From Methanobacteriota archaeon (GTDB lineage Archaea > Methanobacteriota > Methanobacteria > Methanobacteriales > Methanobacteriaceae): a DNA stretch of 62,198 bases. Both the position numbers and the translations under genes were made by a program. This document shows, piece by piece, positions 8,247 through 17,143 of the stretch. The first letter of the stretch is position 1; each line of letters begins with the position of its first letter. The notes below the pieces were generated by a model. The model did not search any database. It saw only the letters and a list, made by a program, of their open reading frames with translations, and had not been told where the DNA came from. The DNA lies in the NCBI GenBank assembly GCA_023440975.1, contig JAEZRD010000086.1, forward strand, positions 1 through 62,198, read 5' to 3'.

Positions 8247-9245
8247 ATGTCATACATCACAATTATATATTCAATTTTAGCAGTGCTTGGTACATTAGTT
8301 GTTGCTGTATTTGTAGGAACTCTTCTTCCTGGTTTTGAGAGAAAATATATTCAAGCAAGATTACAACAGAGAATTGGGCCGAATTTTGCTAGTCCTGGAT
8401 TGTTTTCTACAATTAAGTTTTTCTTTAAAAAGAATTTGAAAATTAATTCTCCAGTTCCTAATTTGTATAAAGCATTACCTGTAGTTTGTTTTGTGGCTGT
8501 ATTTTTAGTATTATTAACTTTAACTCCACAAAATTATGAATTTTTAGCATTTGCTAGTTTGATTGCTATTATAGGATTTCTAAAAATTGATGAAATAGCT
8601 TATGTTTTAATGGGTTCATTATCAAAATCAGTAATGTCTGGTAATATGCCATTCCCTGATCAAATTAAAGGTGGTAAACGAACAGATACTAATGTTAGCT
8701 TTCTAGAGGATATAAGTTCTAATAGATCTTTAAGAATGATAGCATTTGGTTCATTCCCATTATATTTATCATTGTTTGTTCCTGTTGCAATGTCTGGAAG
8801 TATTTATCTTAGTGATATAGTGGCTATTCAACAAATTAATGGTCCTTTCTTATTTACTGTTTCAGGATTTATTGGTGCTATTGTTTTTTTAATAGGATAT
8901 GTTATACTCTTGAATGAATTCCCATTTAATATTGTGGATGCTGAAGCTGATGTTATTCAAGGACCTTATATGGAATTTGCTGCTGGTTCCAGAGCATTTG
9001 TTTATTTAACTCGTGGGTTTTTAATGTTCACACTTGCTAGTGTGTTCTGTGTATTGTTTTTAGGTATTCCACCGAATATTTTATCTTGGGGAATATTAGT
9101 AAATATAGTTGTAGCTTTTATTTTCCCTGTTATTGTTGGAATTTTAAGTGCATTTTCTCCAGTATTTACATTTAGACAATTTTATCCAGTTGTTATTGCT
9201 ACTTCATTACTTGGAGTTTTAGCTATCGTTGTAGGATTATTTTAG
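8247..9245 (+). CDS. ehbO: Energy-converting hydrogenase B subunit O (NuoH-like)
   Basis: A 332-residue membrane protein with about eight hydrophobic segments, similar to NuoH/EchB. Recognisable parts are 'FERKYIQARLQQRIGPN' (about 30-46) and 'EFPFNIVDAEADVIQGPYMEF' within about 226-246, split here only for reference. The latter is the loop that anchors the hydrogenase arm to the membrane arm. 'gagga' precedes the ATG, 13 bases after the ehbN stop. Confidence 0.9.
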   Translation: MSYITIIYSILAVLGTLVVAVFVGTLLPGFERKYIQARLQQRIGPNFASPGLFSTIKFFFKKNLKINSPVPNLYKALPVVCFVAVFLVLLTLTPQNYEFLAFASLIAIIGFLKIDEIAYVLMGSLSKSVMSGNMPFPDQIKGGKRTDTNVSFLEDISSNRSLRMIAFGSFPLYLSLFVPVAMSGSIYLSDIVAIQQINGPFLFTVSGFIGAIVFLIGYVILLNEFPFNIVDAEADVIQGPYMEFAAGSRAFVYLTRGFLMFTLASVFCVLFLGIPPNILSWGILVNIVVAFIFPVIVGILSAFSPVFTFRQFYPVVIATSLLGVLAIVVGLF

Positions 9246-9275
9246 ATTAATTATATTTATTTAGGTGACTTTAAA

Positions 9276-9557
9276 ATGAAATTTGTTATGAGACCTTATC
9301 ACATGTTAAGTCTTGGGGGATATATTGTAGAACTTAATTTTCCTTATAGAAATCTTATTATTGTGAATAAAACTGCTGAACCCATTAAAATTGAGGTTCC
9401 TGTTTTTGATGAAAGTTGGATTCAAGAACATAGGGATTTAGGTTTGGAAGTTATTCCTGTTCGTGATGAAGATAATTATTTAGCAATGTTTAAGAAGGCG
9501 CATGCTGATTTAGATAAGGTTTTAGAAAAATTAGATGTTGATGTAAATTTAGTCTAA
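9276..9557 (+). CDS. ehbP: Energy-converting hydrogenase B subunit P
   Basis: A 93-residue soluble protein, named by position between ehbO and the ACT-domain gene and by its 'MRPYHMLSLGGYIVELNFP' N-terminus. Its biochemical role in the complex is unknown to me. 'taggtgac' is a good ribosome-binding site six bases before the ATG. It closes the tightly packed part of the operon. Confidence 0.75.
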   Translation: MKFVMRPYHMLSLGGYIVELNFPYRNLIIVNKTAEPIKIEVPVFDESWIQEHRDLGLEVIPVRDEDNYLAMFKKAHADLDKVLEKLDVDVNLV

Positions 9558-9645
9558 TTTTTTCTTATATTTTTTTACTATTTTTTTTATACTAGAAATT
9601 ATAAACTATAATTTATAATTTTTATTTTTTTTAATGTGATTCAAA

Positions 9646-10302
9646 ATGTCAAATTTGGTATTAACTATTGAAACTGTAGAGAAAAAAGGAGTTCTTGATG
9701 AAATAACCGAAATTTTTTCATCACATGATATTAATATTTCATATGCTTATATTTATATCGGTAAAGATGGTTTAGGCTCTATTAATGTTGAATTAGATAA
9801 TGTTTCGGATGTTGATAGTTTAATTAATGATTTAAATGATTCCCCTATTGTTAAAAATGTTGAAATTCGTGGTTCTTTAACTGATATTTATGGTAAGCGT
9901 GTTCTAATTTTTGGTGGGGGTGCACAAGTTTCTCAAGTTGCATTGGGTGCTATCACTGAGGCTGATCGTCATAATATTCGTGGTGAAAGAATTAGTATAG
10001 ATACTATCCCTCTTGTTGGTGAAGAGGATATTGCTGAAGCAGTTGATGCATTGTCTATTACTCCTAGAGTTGAAGCTTTAGTCTTAGCTGGATCTTTAAT
10101 GGGTGGAAAAATTACTGAAGCTATTCATAATGTTAAAGAAAAGCATGGTTTATTGGTTATAAGTTTGAATATGCCTGGAAGTGCTGCAAGTGAAGCGGAT
10201 TTAATTGTAACTGATCCTATACAAGCAGGGGTTATGGCAGTTATGGCTATTGCTAATACGGCTGTTTTTGATGTTAATAAATTGGAAAATAGAAAATATT
10301 GA
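9646..10302 (+). CDS. ehbQ: ACT-domain protein (DUF5612 type), probable ehbQ
   Basis: A 218-residue soluble protein with an N-terminal ACT domain (about 3-75) and an alpha/beta C-terminal domain ('DIYGKRVLIFGGGAQVSQVA', about 83-102; 'GSAASEADLIVTDPIQAGVM', about 175-194). ACT domains bind small ligands such as amino acids, so a sensory or allosteric role is possible. Nothing in the sequence resembles a hydrogenase subunit. It follows ehbP by 88 bases with its own 'gtgat' site. It is called ehbQ because the last gene of the Methanothermobacter ehb cluster is of this type. The functional link to Ehb is unproven. Confidence 0.68.
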   Translation: MSNLVLTIETVEKKGVLDEITEIFSSHDINISYAYIYIGKDGLGSINVELDNVSDVDSLINDLNDSPIVKNVEIRGSLTDIYGKRVLIFGGGAQVSQVALGAITEADRHNIRGERISIDTIPLVGEEDIAEAVDALSITPRVEALVLAGSLMGGKITEAIHNVKEKHGLLVISLNMPGSAASEADLIVTDPIQAGVMAVMAIANTAVFDVNKLENRKY

Positions 10303-10549
10303 TTTTTTCTATTTTATTTTTTTTTAGAATTTTAAAAAAACTATTTTAACCATACTATTTTTCTTTAATTAAATTAATTTTATAATAAATTATATTATAA
10401 GTAATTAATTCAACTATTATTTTAATAATATATTACTTTAAAAATTAGATACTATTGTCTTGAAATTATAGAAAAAATACTAGCCTGTCTACATCAACCA
10501 CAAGTAATTAAAAAAATAAGAAAAAATAAAAGAAAAAAATCAATATAAA

Positions 10550-11653
10550 CTATTCTATGGGACTTTTTTCTAGTTTAATAAATTCATCTAAAGATTCTCT
10601 AGTTGTACCAACAACTATACGATACCAATCAGGTTTTCCATCAGTTTCAACCTTTTCAACCTTTCCTCTAGCTATAACTTTTTCTCCCTCTAAAACTTCT
10701 CCTGCATAAGTGTGTGTGAAACTAGCAAGCCCTGTAATATTCACATCAACACCATCAACATGTTTAACATCATCAATTTCATAAACAGCAGGATTATCAA
10801 AGGATTCTAAAGCATTAGTTATGGTACAAGTAACAGTAGCCTTTCCTAAAGGTTCAAAACAAGTATCTCCATAATAACCATCAATCTCATCATAATTACG
10901 AGTAGCTAATATATCAAATAAAGTCCCATCAATAACACCACGATTACTTTTACGATTTTCGTACCAACAAAACTCTTCTTTATTTAAACTATCATCTTTG
11001 ATACGTTTTTGGAAAACTCGCTCAAAAAAATCATTATCTATACGATTAAGAGTAACTTTCTTATTTAATTCAGGTATTTCCACTTCTTGATCTTTAAATT
11101 TTTTATAAGCATTAACAGCATTTCTATGATTTTCAAGACCATATACTACAAAATCTAAATCTGATGTACCTTTTTTCTGCAAGCCCGGGCAAATTGAACC
11201 AGATATTCCCAAATCATCATAACTTATCCCAGCCATGTAATGGAAAAAATCAGATAAATCAATTAGTTTTTTGAATAATTTTTCCATTTCACTTAAAGAA
11301 TCTTTACTTTTTTCTTCAAATTTAGGAATATATTCCTCTCTAATTTCTTTAAGTCTTTTTTCAGGTTTTATAATTTCATCAACTTTATCTAATGGTACAC
11401 CCATCATTTCTTTAACTTGTGTTACTTCATCATAAAAAAGATATTCTGGATAATTTTCTCTTAAATAAGTATATGCTCCTTCAGAATCTACTTTAGAATA
11501 TCTCTTACCATTTTTTTCCCGGTCACCTTTAGGATCAGGAACATATCTTAGAAAACAAATAATACGATTATTAGGATGTAGGTAATTGGTTGAAGCAAAA
11601 AACAAATCATCAGTTGTATGTATAAAATCTCTTGTTCTAACTTTCATTTCCAT
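10550..11653 (-). CDS. Predicted nucleotidyltransferase (COG1665 type)
   Basis: A 367-residue soluble protein. Residues around 150-172 contain 'GISGSICPGLQKKGTSDLDF', the G-S-x(n)-D-x-D signature of the DNA polymerase beta-like nucleotidyltransferase fold. The rest matches an archaeal family annotated only as predicted nucleotidyltransferase. The C-terminal 80 residues are beta-rich ('TITNAL...ASFTHTYAGEVLEGEKV'). Substrate unknown. It lies alone on the minus strand, convergent with ehbQ across about 250 AT-rich bases. The start is the first of two nearby ATGs (MEMKV), with 'ggag' about 11 bases upstream. Confidence 0.7.
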   Translation of the reverse strand: MEMKVRTRDFIHTTDDLFFASTNYLHPNNRIICFLRYVPDPKGDREKNGKRYSKVDSEGAYTYLRENYPEYLFYDEVTQVKEMMGVPLDKVDEIIKPEKRLKEIREEYIPKFEEKSKDSLSEMEKLFKKLIDLSDFFHYMAGISYDDLGISGSICPGLQKKGTSDLDFVVYGLENHRNAVNAYKKFKDQEVEIPELNKKVTLNRIDNDFFERVFQKRIKDDSLNKEEFCWYENRKSNRGVIDGTLFDILATRNYDEIDGYYGDTCFEPLGKATVTCTITNALESFDNPAVYEIDDVKHVDGVDVNITGLASFTHTYAGEVLEGEKVIARGKVEKVETDGKPDWYRIVVGTTRESLDEFIKLEKSPIE

Positions 11654-11804
11654 TTTAAACTTAGCTCCAAATATTTTAAAAAATAATTTATAATTAATTA
11701 TTAAATTTAAATTTTTTAGATTAAAAAATTTTTCATATAAAAAAAAGAATGGTGGGATGTATAAAGTACAAATTTAAAAAAATAGAGAAAAAAATAAAAT
11801 TTTT

Positions 11805-11847
11805 TTAAATCATCAAATTAATTTTGGTGGGATTTTTGATGATTTAA
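11805..11847 (-). terminator. Hairpin terminator of the secreted-protein gene
   Basis: A 13-bp perfect inverted repeat (arms 11805-11817 and 11835-11847, sequence ttaaatcatcaaa and its complement) with a 17-base loop. It starts six bases after the stop codon of the minus-strand gene. In that direction it is followed by a T-rich stretch. Both properties fit a transcription terminator or 3'-end processing hairpin. Confidence 0.6.
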
Positions 11848-11852
11848 AAATT

Positions 11853-13040
11853 TTAAGCTAATACTGGTGCTGTAACTGTAGTTAAATATGCTCTAGGATT
11901 ATTAGATTTATCTCTTCCAGTAACACCATCATAATCTGCATCACAATATGAACAGGTAAGTTCACTTTCATAAACACCTTTAGGATTTATTGTTAATGTG
12001 TTGTAATGGTGACATAAAGGACAATAATTTACGAAAGTTGTTATGTACCATTTGTAAGAATATCCACTGTGACTTACAGAGGGTTTTGCTTTAATGGTTA
12101 TGGTAGGAAGACTACTGCTATTAGTACTGCTATTAGTTGTGGTATTATTTTCAATTGTTGCAGCATTTACAGTTATAATGCTAGAACTTATTGCACTTCC
12201 ATAAACATCTGATTCGAAACTATATGTAACATTATAAATTCCACTGGCTAAATTAATCACCATACTTGCAATACCATTTGAATCAGTAATTGCTTGATAA
12301 GTTTTGTTAAGTGCACCTTTACTTAAGGTTATATTCACTATTTGGTTAACTAAAGCATTACCATTTAAATCAGTTAAAGTAACTGTATATAATGATCCAC
12401 TACCATTTTCAGTAGTAAAATCAGTTCCAGTTAAATTAATTGGTGCTTTTACTTTAATATTACTAGTTCCATTAAGTCCATAGAAACTATATGTTGAACT
12501 GTAATTTCCTGGACAAAGGTTTATTTGAAGACGTGCTATACCTTCTACATCAGTTGTAGCCCAATATACTTTATTGGCTCCTGTTGAAAGTCTTGTAAGA
12601 TTCATGGAAATATGTTGTCCGACTACAGGGGTACCATTAAGGTATGTTAATGTTACTGTGAAGTTTTCACCATTTCCATATGTAGTAATTAAACCTTCTG
12701 AACTTATTGTTGCATTGTTTTTAATTGCTTCATATACAGAGTTTGTATTTGATGAACTTTTGACAGTTGATACTGAGTTAGTTTGACTAACATTATTTGT
12801 TGTATTTGAACTACTATCTGTTGTTTGAGCATTTGTCACGGCATTTGATTCTTGAGTGCTGACATTCTTAGTGGATAATTCAGATATATTTGAATTATCA
12901 TTAGATACACTTAAAGAATTATCTGCAGTATTTGAATTATTATTACTTATATCACTTACATCAGTAGCTGCACATGCACCTATACTTATGAAAAAGATAC
13001 ATAGAGTAGCTAAAACTAATGTTTTACTTTTTAACGAAAT
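11853..13040 (-). CDS. Secreted adhesin-like protein with Ig-like repeats and a Cys4 C-terminal domain; start codon anomalous
   Basis: The first canonical start of this frame is a GTG at 12839 (328 residues), but it lacks any export signal. The frame continues upstream to 13050 and encodes a clear signal peptide: SLKSKTLVLATLC, then IFFISIGACAATD, cleavage expected near ACA/AT. The codon that should start it (13038-13040) is ATT, with 'aggtga' just before it. Full length would be 395 residues. After a Ser/Asn/Thr-rich linker come two Ig-like repeats (about residues 115-182 and 200-298, each with a 'VTLT.LNG' strand and a 'TD..GIA.. INL' motif). A Thr/Ser stretch follows, then an 80-residue C-terminal domain with CPLC and CSYC, probably a zinc ribbon. 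Repeats of this type occur in Methanosphaera and Methanobrevibacter adhesin-like proteins. Possible surface attachment; substrate unknown. It may be a pseudogene if ATT is not used. Confidence 0.68.
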   Translation of the reverse strand: MSLKSKTLVLATLCIFFISIGACAATDVSDISNNNSNTADNSLSVSNDNSNISELSTKNVSTQESNAVTNAQTTDSSSNTTNNVSQTNSVSTVKSSSNTNSVYEAIKNNATISSEGLITTYGNGENFTVTLTYLNGTPVVGQHISMNLTRLSTGANKVYWATTDVEGIARLQINLCPGNYSSTYSFYGLNGTSNIKVKAPINLTGTDFTTENGSGSLYTVTLTDLNGNALVNQIVNITLSKGALNKTYQAITDSNGIASMVINLASGIYNVTYSFESDVYGSAISSSIITVNAATIENNTTTNSSTNSSSLPTITIKAKPSVSHSGYSYKWYITTFVNYCPLCHHYNTLTINPKGVYESELTCSYCDADYDGVTGRDKSNNPRAYLTTVTAPVLA

Positions 13041-13052
13041 TTTTTCACCTCA

Positions 13053-13902
13053 ATTTTGTCACTAAGTGTTGAAAAATGTTCTGATAAAAAAATAAGCTTC
13101 ATTTTTTATTGATGAAGTTGAGCTCATCATCCCCATGATATTTACGAAAACTCAATATTTTTTTATTTATTAAATATTTTTTTTTTAACAAGAATTTTCA
13201 TAATTTTCTTGCAAAAAAAATATTCACGAGAACATAATTCTCATAGTGCGCTTAGGTAACCATTATTGATAATTACTTATAAACCTTTCTTTTTAAAAAT
13301 TAAGAATTAATTGATGTTATTTTACTTAAATATCATATAATTTATTAAAACTTCATGAAAATAACTGTATATTGTTAATTTCAGTTTAATTTTTTCTAGG
13401 TATTCTAAATTTTAGATAAAATTTATTAGTTAAGTTTAGGCTTTATTAAAGTAAATATTAACAATACAGAGTATATTTGTTTAAATCTTATCTTATCTAG
13501 TTTTTTAGATTAAATTTATATATTATTTTAGGTTTTTATAGTTAAATTCCATTGTTTAATGGTTTTTTAATTTATTTTTAGTGATGGGTTAATCATTGAA
13601 TTTGATTTTTCAAACTTTCACTATCTGATTTTAACTTATTTTTTAATTTAAAATATTTCATTGTTTTTTAGGAATTAAGGGCTTATTGGCTTAAAAAAGG
13701 GTGATATGGTGTATTTGATTTTTTGTATTAATTGTTTTAAGCTCTTTAAATTCTAACATGAATAATCATGATAAATTACTTGTTTCATATATAAAAGAAA
13801 ATTTCTAAAAATAAACATTTTTAAATAAATTATAATTATATAAAAATATAAATTAACTATTATAATCTATTTTAAATAATTAGAAAAAATGATGGAATTA
13901 TA
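13053..13902. other. Long AT-rich intergenic region without a gene
   Basis: About 850 bases between the divergent secreted-protein gene and the DUF366 gene. It must hold both promoters. A minus-strand TATA-like stretch lies near 13150-13180, and a plus-strand one ('attatataaa') near 13833-13842. A small palindrome, tgatga-n8-tcatca, lies near 13112-13131, and another, caagaa-n11-ttcttg, near 13190-13212. A 16-codon ORF after 'gggtgat' near 13700 is too short to call. I see no tRNA or other RNA gene. Confidence 0.5.
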
Positions 13903-14496
13903 ATGGAAATCAAGTATAAACATATAAATAAAAAGTTTGAATATGATGGAAGTCAAATTGACCCTTCATGGGCTTTTAAAACATTTGGAATAAAAGGATC
14001 TTCTATTGTTACATGGCGTGGACCTATGAATATCACACCTGATAATATGAAAGATTTTGCAGATGTAGGTTTAGAAATTAAAGGAAATGAAATGCTTCAT
14101 TGTATGAGTGAATTTTTTGATATTCAACCAGCAGATATTAGAATGGCTTATATGCGTCAAAGATTATTAGTTCTTATTTTTAAAGAAGAATTAACTAAAA
14201 TGGGTGTTGAATCTACTCGTGATGGTGATGATATTTTTGTCAATAATGCAAAGCTTACTGTATCAATAGCTAGTGTGTCAATAACTTCAATAAAAATACA
14301 TTTTGCTTTCAATATTAGAGATGAAGGAACCCCTGATGTATTAGATACAATTGGAATATTTGAAATAAAAAATAAAGAAGATGAATTTGTTTTTAATGAA
14401 AACAATTTACTTGATTTTGTAAATAATGTTGTAAATAGTTTTATTAAAGAACTACAAACTATTGAATTAGATATTAGTAAAACTGATGTATTATAA
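13903..14496 (+). CDS. DUF366 family protein
   Basis: A 197-residue soluble protein matching the DUF366 family (COG2029) of archaea and some bacteria. No catalytic motif is evident; 'SSIVTWRGPMNITPDNMKDF' (about 33-52) is the most characteristic stretch. It lies 25 bases before queD and upstream of queE, which places it next to 7-deazaguanine (preQ0/archaeosine) synthesis. A role there is an inference from context. An upstream TATA-like box at 13833-13842 would give a leader of about 40 bases. Confidence 0.7.
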   Translation: MEIKYKHINKKFEYDGSQIDPSWAFKTFGIKGSSIVTWRGPMNITPDNMKDFADVGLEIKGNEMLHCMSEFFDIQPADIRMAYMRQRLLVLIFKEELTKMGVESTRDGDDIFVNNAKLTVSIASVSITSIKIHFAFNIRDEGTPDVLDTIGIFEIKNKEDEFVFNENNLLDFVNNVVNSFIKELQTIELDISKTDVL

Positions 14497-14521
14497 TATT
14501 TTTTTAAAGGAATGATTTATA

Positions 14522-15043
14522 ATGAAAATTTTAATTAATGGAATAAATGCAAATTTAAGATTCTCATCTGCTCATTTAATACCAACTCATAAATCTTGTG
14601 GATTTATACATGGGCATTCTTACTTTGTAGATGTGGAAATTGAAGGAGAAAGAGCTGGAGAATTCCAGTTTGTTGTTGACTTTAAAGATGTTAAAGAATC
14701 TTTAAGAACTATCTGTGATAGTTTAGATCATAGACTTTTAGTTCCAATATTCAATGAACATATAAGTTTTAAGGAAATACCTGATGATGAAAAAAGTATG
14801 GAAAAAATAGAAAAAGCAGATAATTTACAATTTAAGATTGATAAAAAAGGTTATACCATACCTCAAGTTGATTGTAAACTTTTACCTTTAAAATCAAGTT
14901 CTGCTGAAGATTTAGCTCAATATTTTGCTGAACATTTAACAGAAGACCTTTTAAATAAAGGTTATGATAATTTATCTTCAATTTCAGCATGTGTTAATGA
15001 AGGTATTGGTCAAGGAGCTTTATACAAAAAAGAAATTAATTAA
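14522..15043 (+). CDS. queD: 6-carboxytetrahydropterin synthase (QueD/PTPS family)
   Basis: A 173-residue member of the 6-pyruvoyl-tetrahydropterin synthase family. Zinc-binding histidines are visible in 'FSSAHLIPTHKSCGFIHGHSY' (from about residue 14: H18, then the HGH pair near 31-33). A Cys lies at about 26 and the 'DHRLL' helix near 75. It converts dihydroneopterin triphosphate to 6-carboxytetrahydropterin in preQ0 synthesis, which leads to archaeosine in tRNA. QueE, acting next in the pathway, is 200 bases downstream. Other PTPS-type activities cannot be excluded. Confidence 0.82.
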   Translation: MKILINGINANLRFSSAHLIPTHKSCGFIHGHSYFVDVEIEGERAGEFQFVVDFKDVKESLRTICDSLDHRLLVPIFNEHISFKEIPDDEKSMEKIEKADNLQFKIDKKGYTIPQVDCKLLPLKSSSAEDLAQYFAEHLTEDLLNKGYDNLSSISACVNEGIGQGALYKKEIN

Positions 15044-15245
15044 GTTAATTGATTATTTTTTTTAACTATTTTTTAATATTTTGGAAATAATTTTTTTATT
15101 TTTTTATTATTATTTTTCATAAATTGTAATAATATATATAATATTATACTAACATTTATTAATTTAAAAATTCTAATCATTAAAAGTAGATTAATTTATG
15201 AAAAATTAATGCTTAACTTATATTAATTCAATTTATGTGATTTTA

Positions 15246-15944
15246 ATGGATGCACCAATTATAGAGATATTTTCAAGTATACAAGGAGAGGGCCTCTTAA
15301 TTGGAGAAAGACAAATCTTTGTTCGCTTTGCAGGTTGTAATTTAGACTGTTCTTATTGTGATACTAAAAATAGTCAATCTGCTAATGTGGGAACTATGAT
15401 GTCTGTTAATCAAGTTTTAGATGAGATAGAAAAGTTACGTACTGATGATTTAGGTTCTATATCATATACTGGTGGAGAACCAATGTTACACGCGGATTTT
15501 ATAGCTGAATTGATTAACAAAACTGAAGAAAAGTCTTTACTTGAGACCAATGGTACATTACCAAAAGAATTAACTAAACTTGAAGGTTTAGATTGGGCAT
15601 CTATGGATATTAAACTACCAGAACATTTTGATGGTAGTTGGTCTGATGATATTTTAGAAAATGAAATTTCATTTATAAAATTATTAATAGAACAAGATAC
15701 AAATTTATATTGTAAGTTAGTTGTACTACCTTCAACAAAAATTAGCACGGTTGAAAAGGTTATTAAACGAGTTTCAGATTCAATACCTGAAAATGTTGAA
15801 GTGCCTTTAGTTATACAACCTGCTAGTCCACTAGAACTTTGGGAAGGGAATAGTGAGAAACTATTTGAATTTTCTGAAGTTGCTGGTAAATATATGAAGG
15901 TTTTAACTATCCCACAAATCCATAAATTTCTAAATATAGAATAG
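15246..15944 (+). CDS. queE: 7-carboxy-7-deazaguanine synthase (radical SAM)
   Basis: A 232-residue radical SAM enzyme. The cluster motif is C-x3-C-x2-C in 'FAGCNLDCSYCDTK' (about 30-43), preceded by 'EIFSSIQGEG' (about 6-15), both diagnostic of QueE. 'YTGGEPML' (about 75-82) is the SAM-binding GGE motif. It contracts 6-carboxytetrahydropterin to 7-carboxy-7-deazaguanine for archaeosine. The frame opens at a GTG (15237) lying within the 'gtgat' ribosome-binding sequence, so I use the ATG at 15246. Confidence 0.88.
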   Translation: MDAPIIEIFSSIQGEGLLIGERQIFVRFAGCNLDCSYCDTKNSQSANVGTMMSVNQVLDEIEKLRTDDLGSISYTGGEPMLHADFIAELINKTEEKSLLETNGTLPKELTKLEGLDWASMDIKLPEHFDGSWSDDILENEISFIKLLIEQDTNLYCKLVVLPSTKISTVEKVIKRVSDSIPENVEVPLVIQPASPLELWEGNSEKLFEFSEVAGKYMKVLTIPQIHKFLNIE

Positions 15945-16027
15945 TTTGAATATTTAAAGTGTAAAATTAATTTTTTTAATGCTTTAATTCAAACAAGAAC
16001 CAAAAAACAAACCCTTGAGGTGTAGAG

Positions 16028-16954
16028 ATGAAAGATAACAAAACTATAAAAAATCCAATGAGTCGTGGAGATTCTATTGAACATAAAAGCAATGCTGCGA
16101 AAGGTAAAACTAGTAAAGATGGAGATATAATGACTCTTGCTAAGAAAGAAGTTATATCCATACCTCCAAGTATGTCTATTCAAAAAGCAGCAGAATTAAT
16201 GATTGATCATGGATTTAGAAGATTACCAATTACTGACCCAGGTTCTGGAAAGATTTTAGGAATAGTAACAGCAATGGATATTTTAGATTTCCTTGGTGGA
16301 GGAAATAAATTCAATATTATTGAAAAGAAACATAATGATAACTTTTTATCAGCTATTAATGAACCTATAAGAACTATTATGACTTCTGATATTGTTGCAA
16401 TGAGCCATAAAGAGTCTATTAATGAAGCTGTTAAAGTAATGATTGAAAACGAAATTGGTTCCATACCAGTTCTCTCTGATGATGATAAAATAGTTGGAAT
16501 TATTACAGAAAGAGACTTCGCTTTATCTATGGCTGGTCTTTTAACTGATGAAATTGTTCAAGATGTAATGATTAAAGATGTAATAACAACTACTCCTGGA
16601 ACTCCAATAGAAAGTTCAACTAAAATAATGGTTAGAAACAATTTAAGAAGAATTCCTGTAGTATCTGGTGATAAACTGGTAGGAATTATTACTTCTACTG
16701 ATATTCTCAAATTCTTAGGAGATAAAGAAATGTTTGCAAATATGACATCCAATAGTGGATTAGATGTTTTAAACATGAAAATCTCTGAGATTATGCAACC
16801 AAACATATCCATTATAGAACCACTAACTCGTTTAGGCGATTTATGTGATTTATTTAAAGAAAAGAACATCGGTGGGGCTCCTGTAGTAAAAGATGATAAA
16901 TTAGTTGGAATCATCACTGAAAGAGATATTTTAAACACTGTCTTAAAAGATTAA
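16028..16954 (+). CDS. Four-CBS-domain protein
   Basis: A 308-residue soluble protein made almost entirely of four CBS domains (about 36-92, 113-167, 180-235, 250-305) after a basic N-terminal 30 residues. Each shows the 'G(I/A)(L/I)PV..D.K.VGIIT..D' pattern. CBS pairs bind adenine nucleotides such as ATP, AMP or SAM. No effector domain is attached, so it is probably a regulator acting on a partner. A good 'aggtg' precedes the ATG. A paralogue with the same architecture follows after a terminator-like hairpin. Confidence 0.85.
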   Translation: MKDNKTIKNPMSRGDSIEHKSNAAKGKTSKDGDIMTLAKKEVISIPPSMSIQKAAELMIDHGFRRLPITDPGSGKILGIVTAMDILDFLGGGNKFNIIEKKHNDNFLSAINEPIRTIMTSDIVAMSHKESINEAVKVMIENEIGSIPVLSDDDKIVGIITERDFALSMAGLLTDEIVQDVMIKDVITTTPGTPIESSTKIMVRNNLRRIPVVSGDKLVGIITSTDILKFLGDKEMFANMTSNSGLDVLNMKISEIMQPNISIIEPLTRLGDLCDLFKEKNIGGAPVVKDDKLVGIITERDILNTVLKD

Positions 16955-17012
16955 ATTTTAAGATTAATAAAAAGATCTTAAATATATTATATTAAAATGG
17001 AGAATTGCTGTT

Positions 17013-17055
17013 TAGGTTTTAAGGGATTTAATCCCCCTAACCTATATTTTTTTTT
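17013..17055 (+). terminator. Terminator-like hairpin between the two CBS genes
   Basis: Arms taggtt (17013-17018) and aaccta (17039-17044) enclose a second possible pairing of ggg (17023-17025) with ccc. A run of nine T follows at 17047-17055. It lies about 60 bases after the stop of the first CBS gene and fits a transcription terminator. Its more G/C-rich core stands out from the surrounding AT-rich DNA. Confidence 0.55.
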
Positions 17056-17143
17056 AGAGGGGCTTATTAATTTTTATACTAAACTAGCTAATGCTTTTTT
17101 TTAATACAATATTTTAATTTTTAATTAAAAGGAGTATTTTACA

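Noticed and set aside
13105..13135. C/D-box-like 'tgatga' element upstream of the secreted protein
   Set aside because: No matching D box (ctga) at proper distance and no guide region that I can justify.
13690..13760. 16-codon ORF after 'gggtgat' with CINC motif
   Set aside because: Too short and without context; could be chance in AT-rich DNA.
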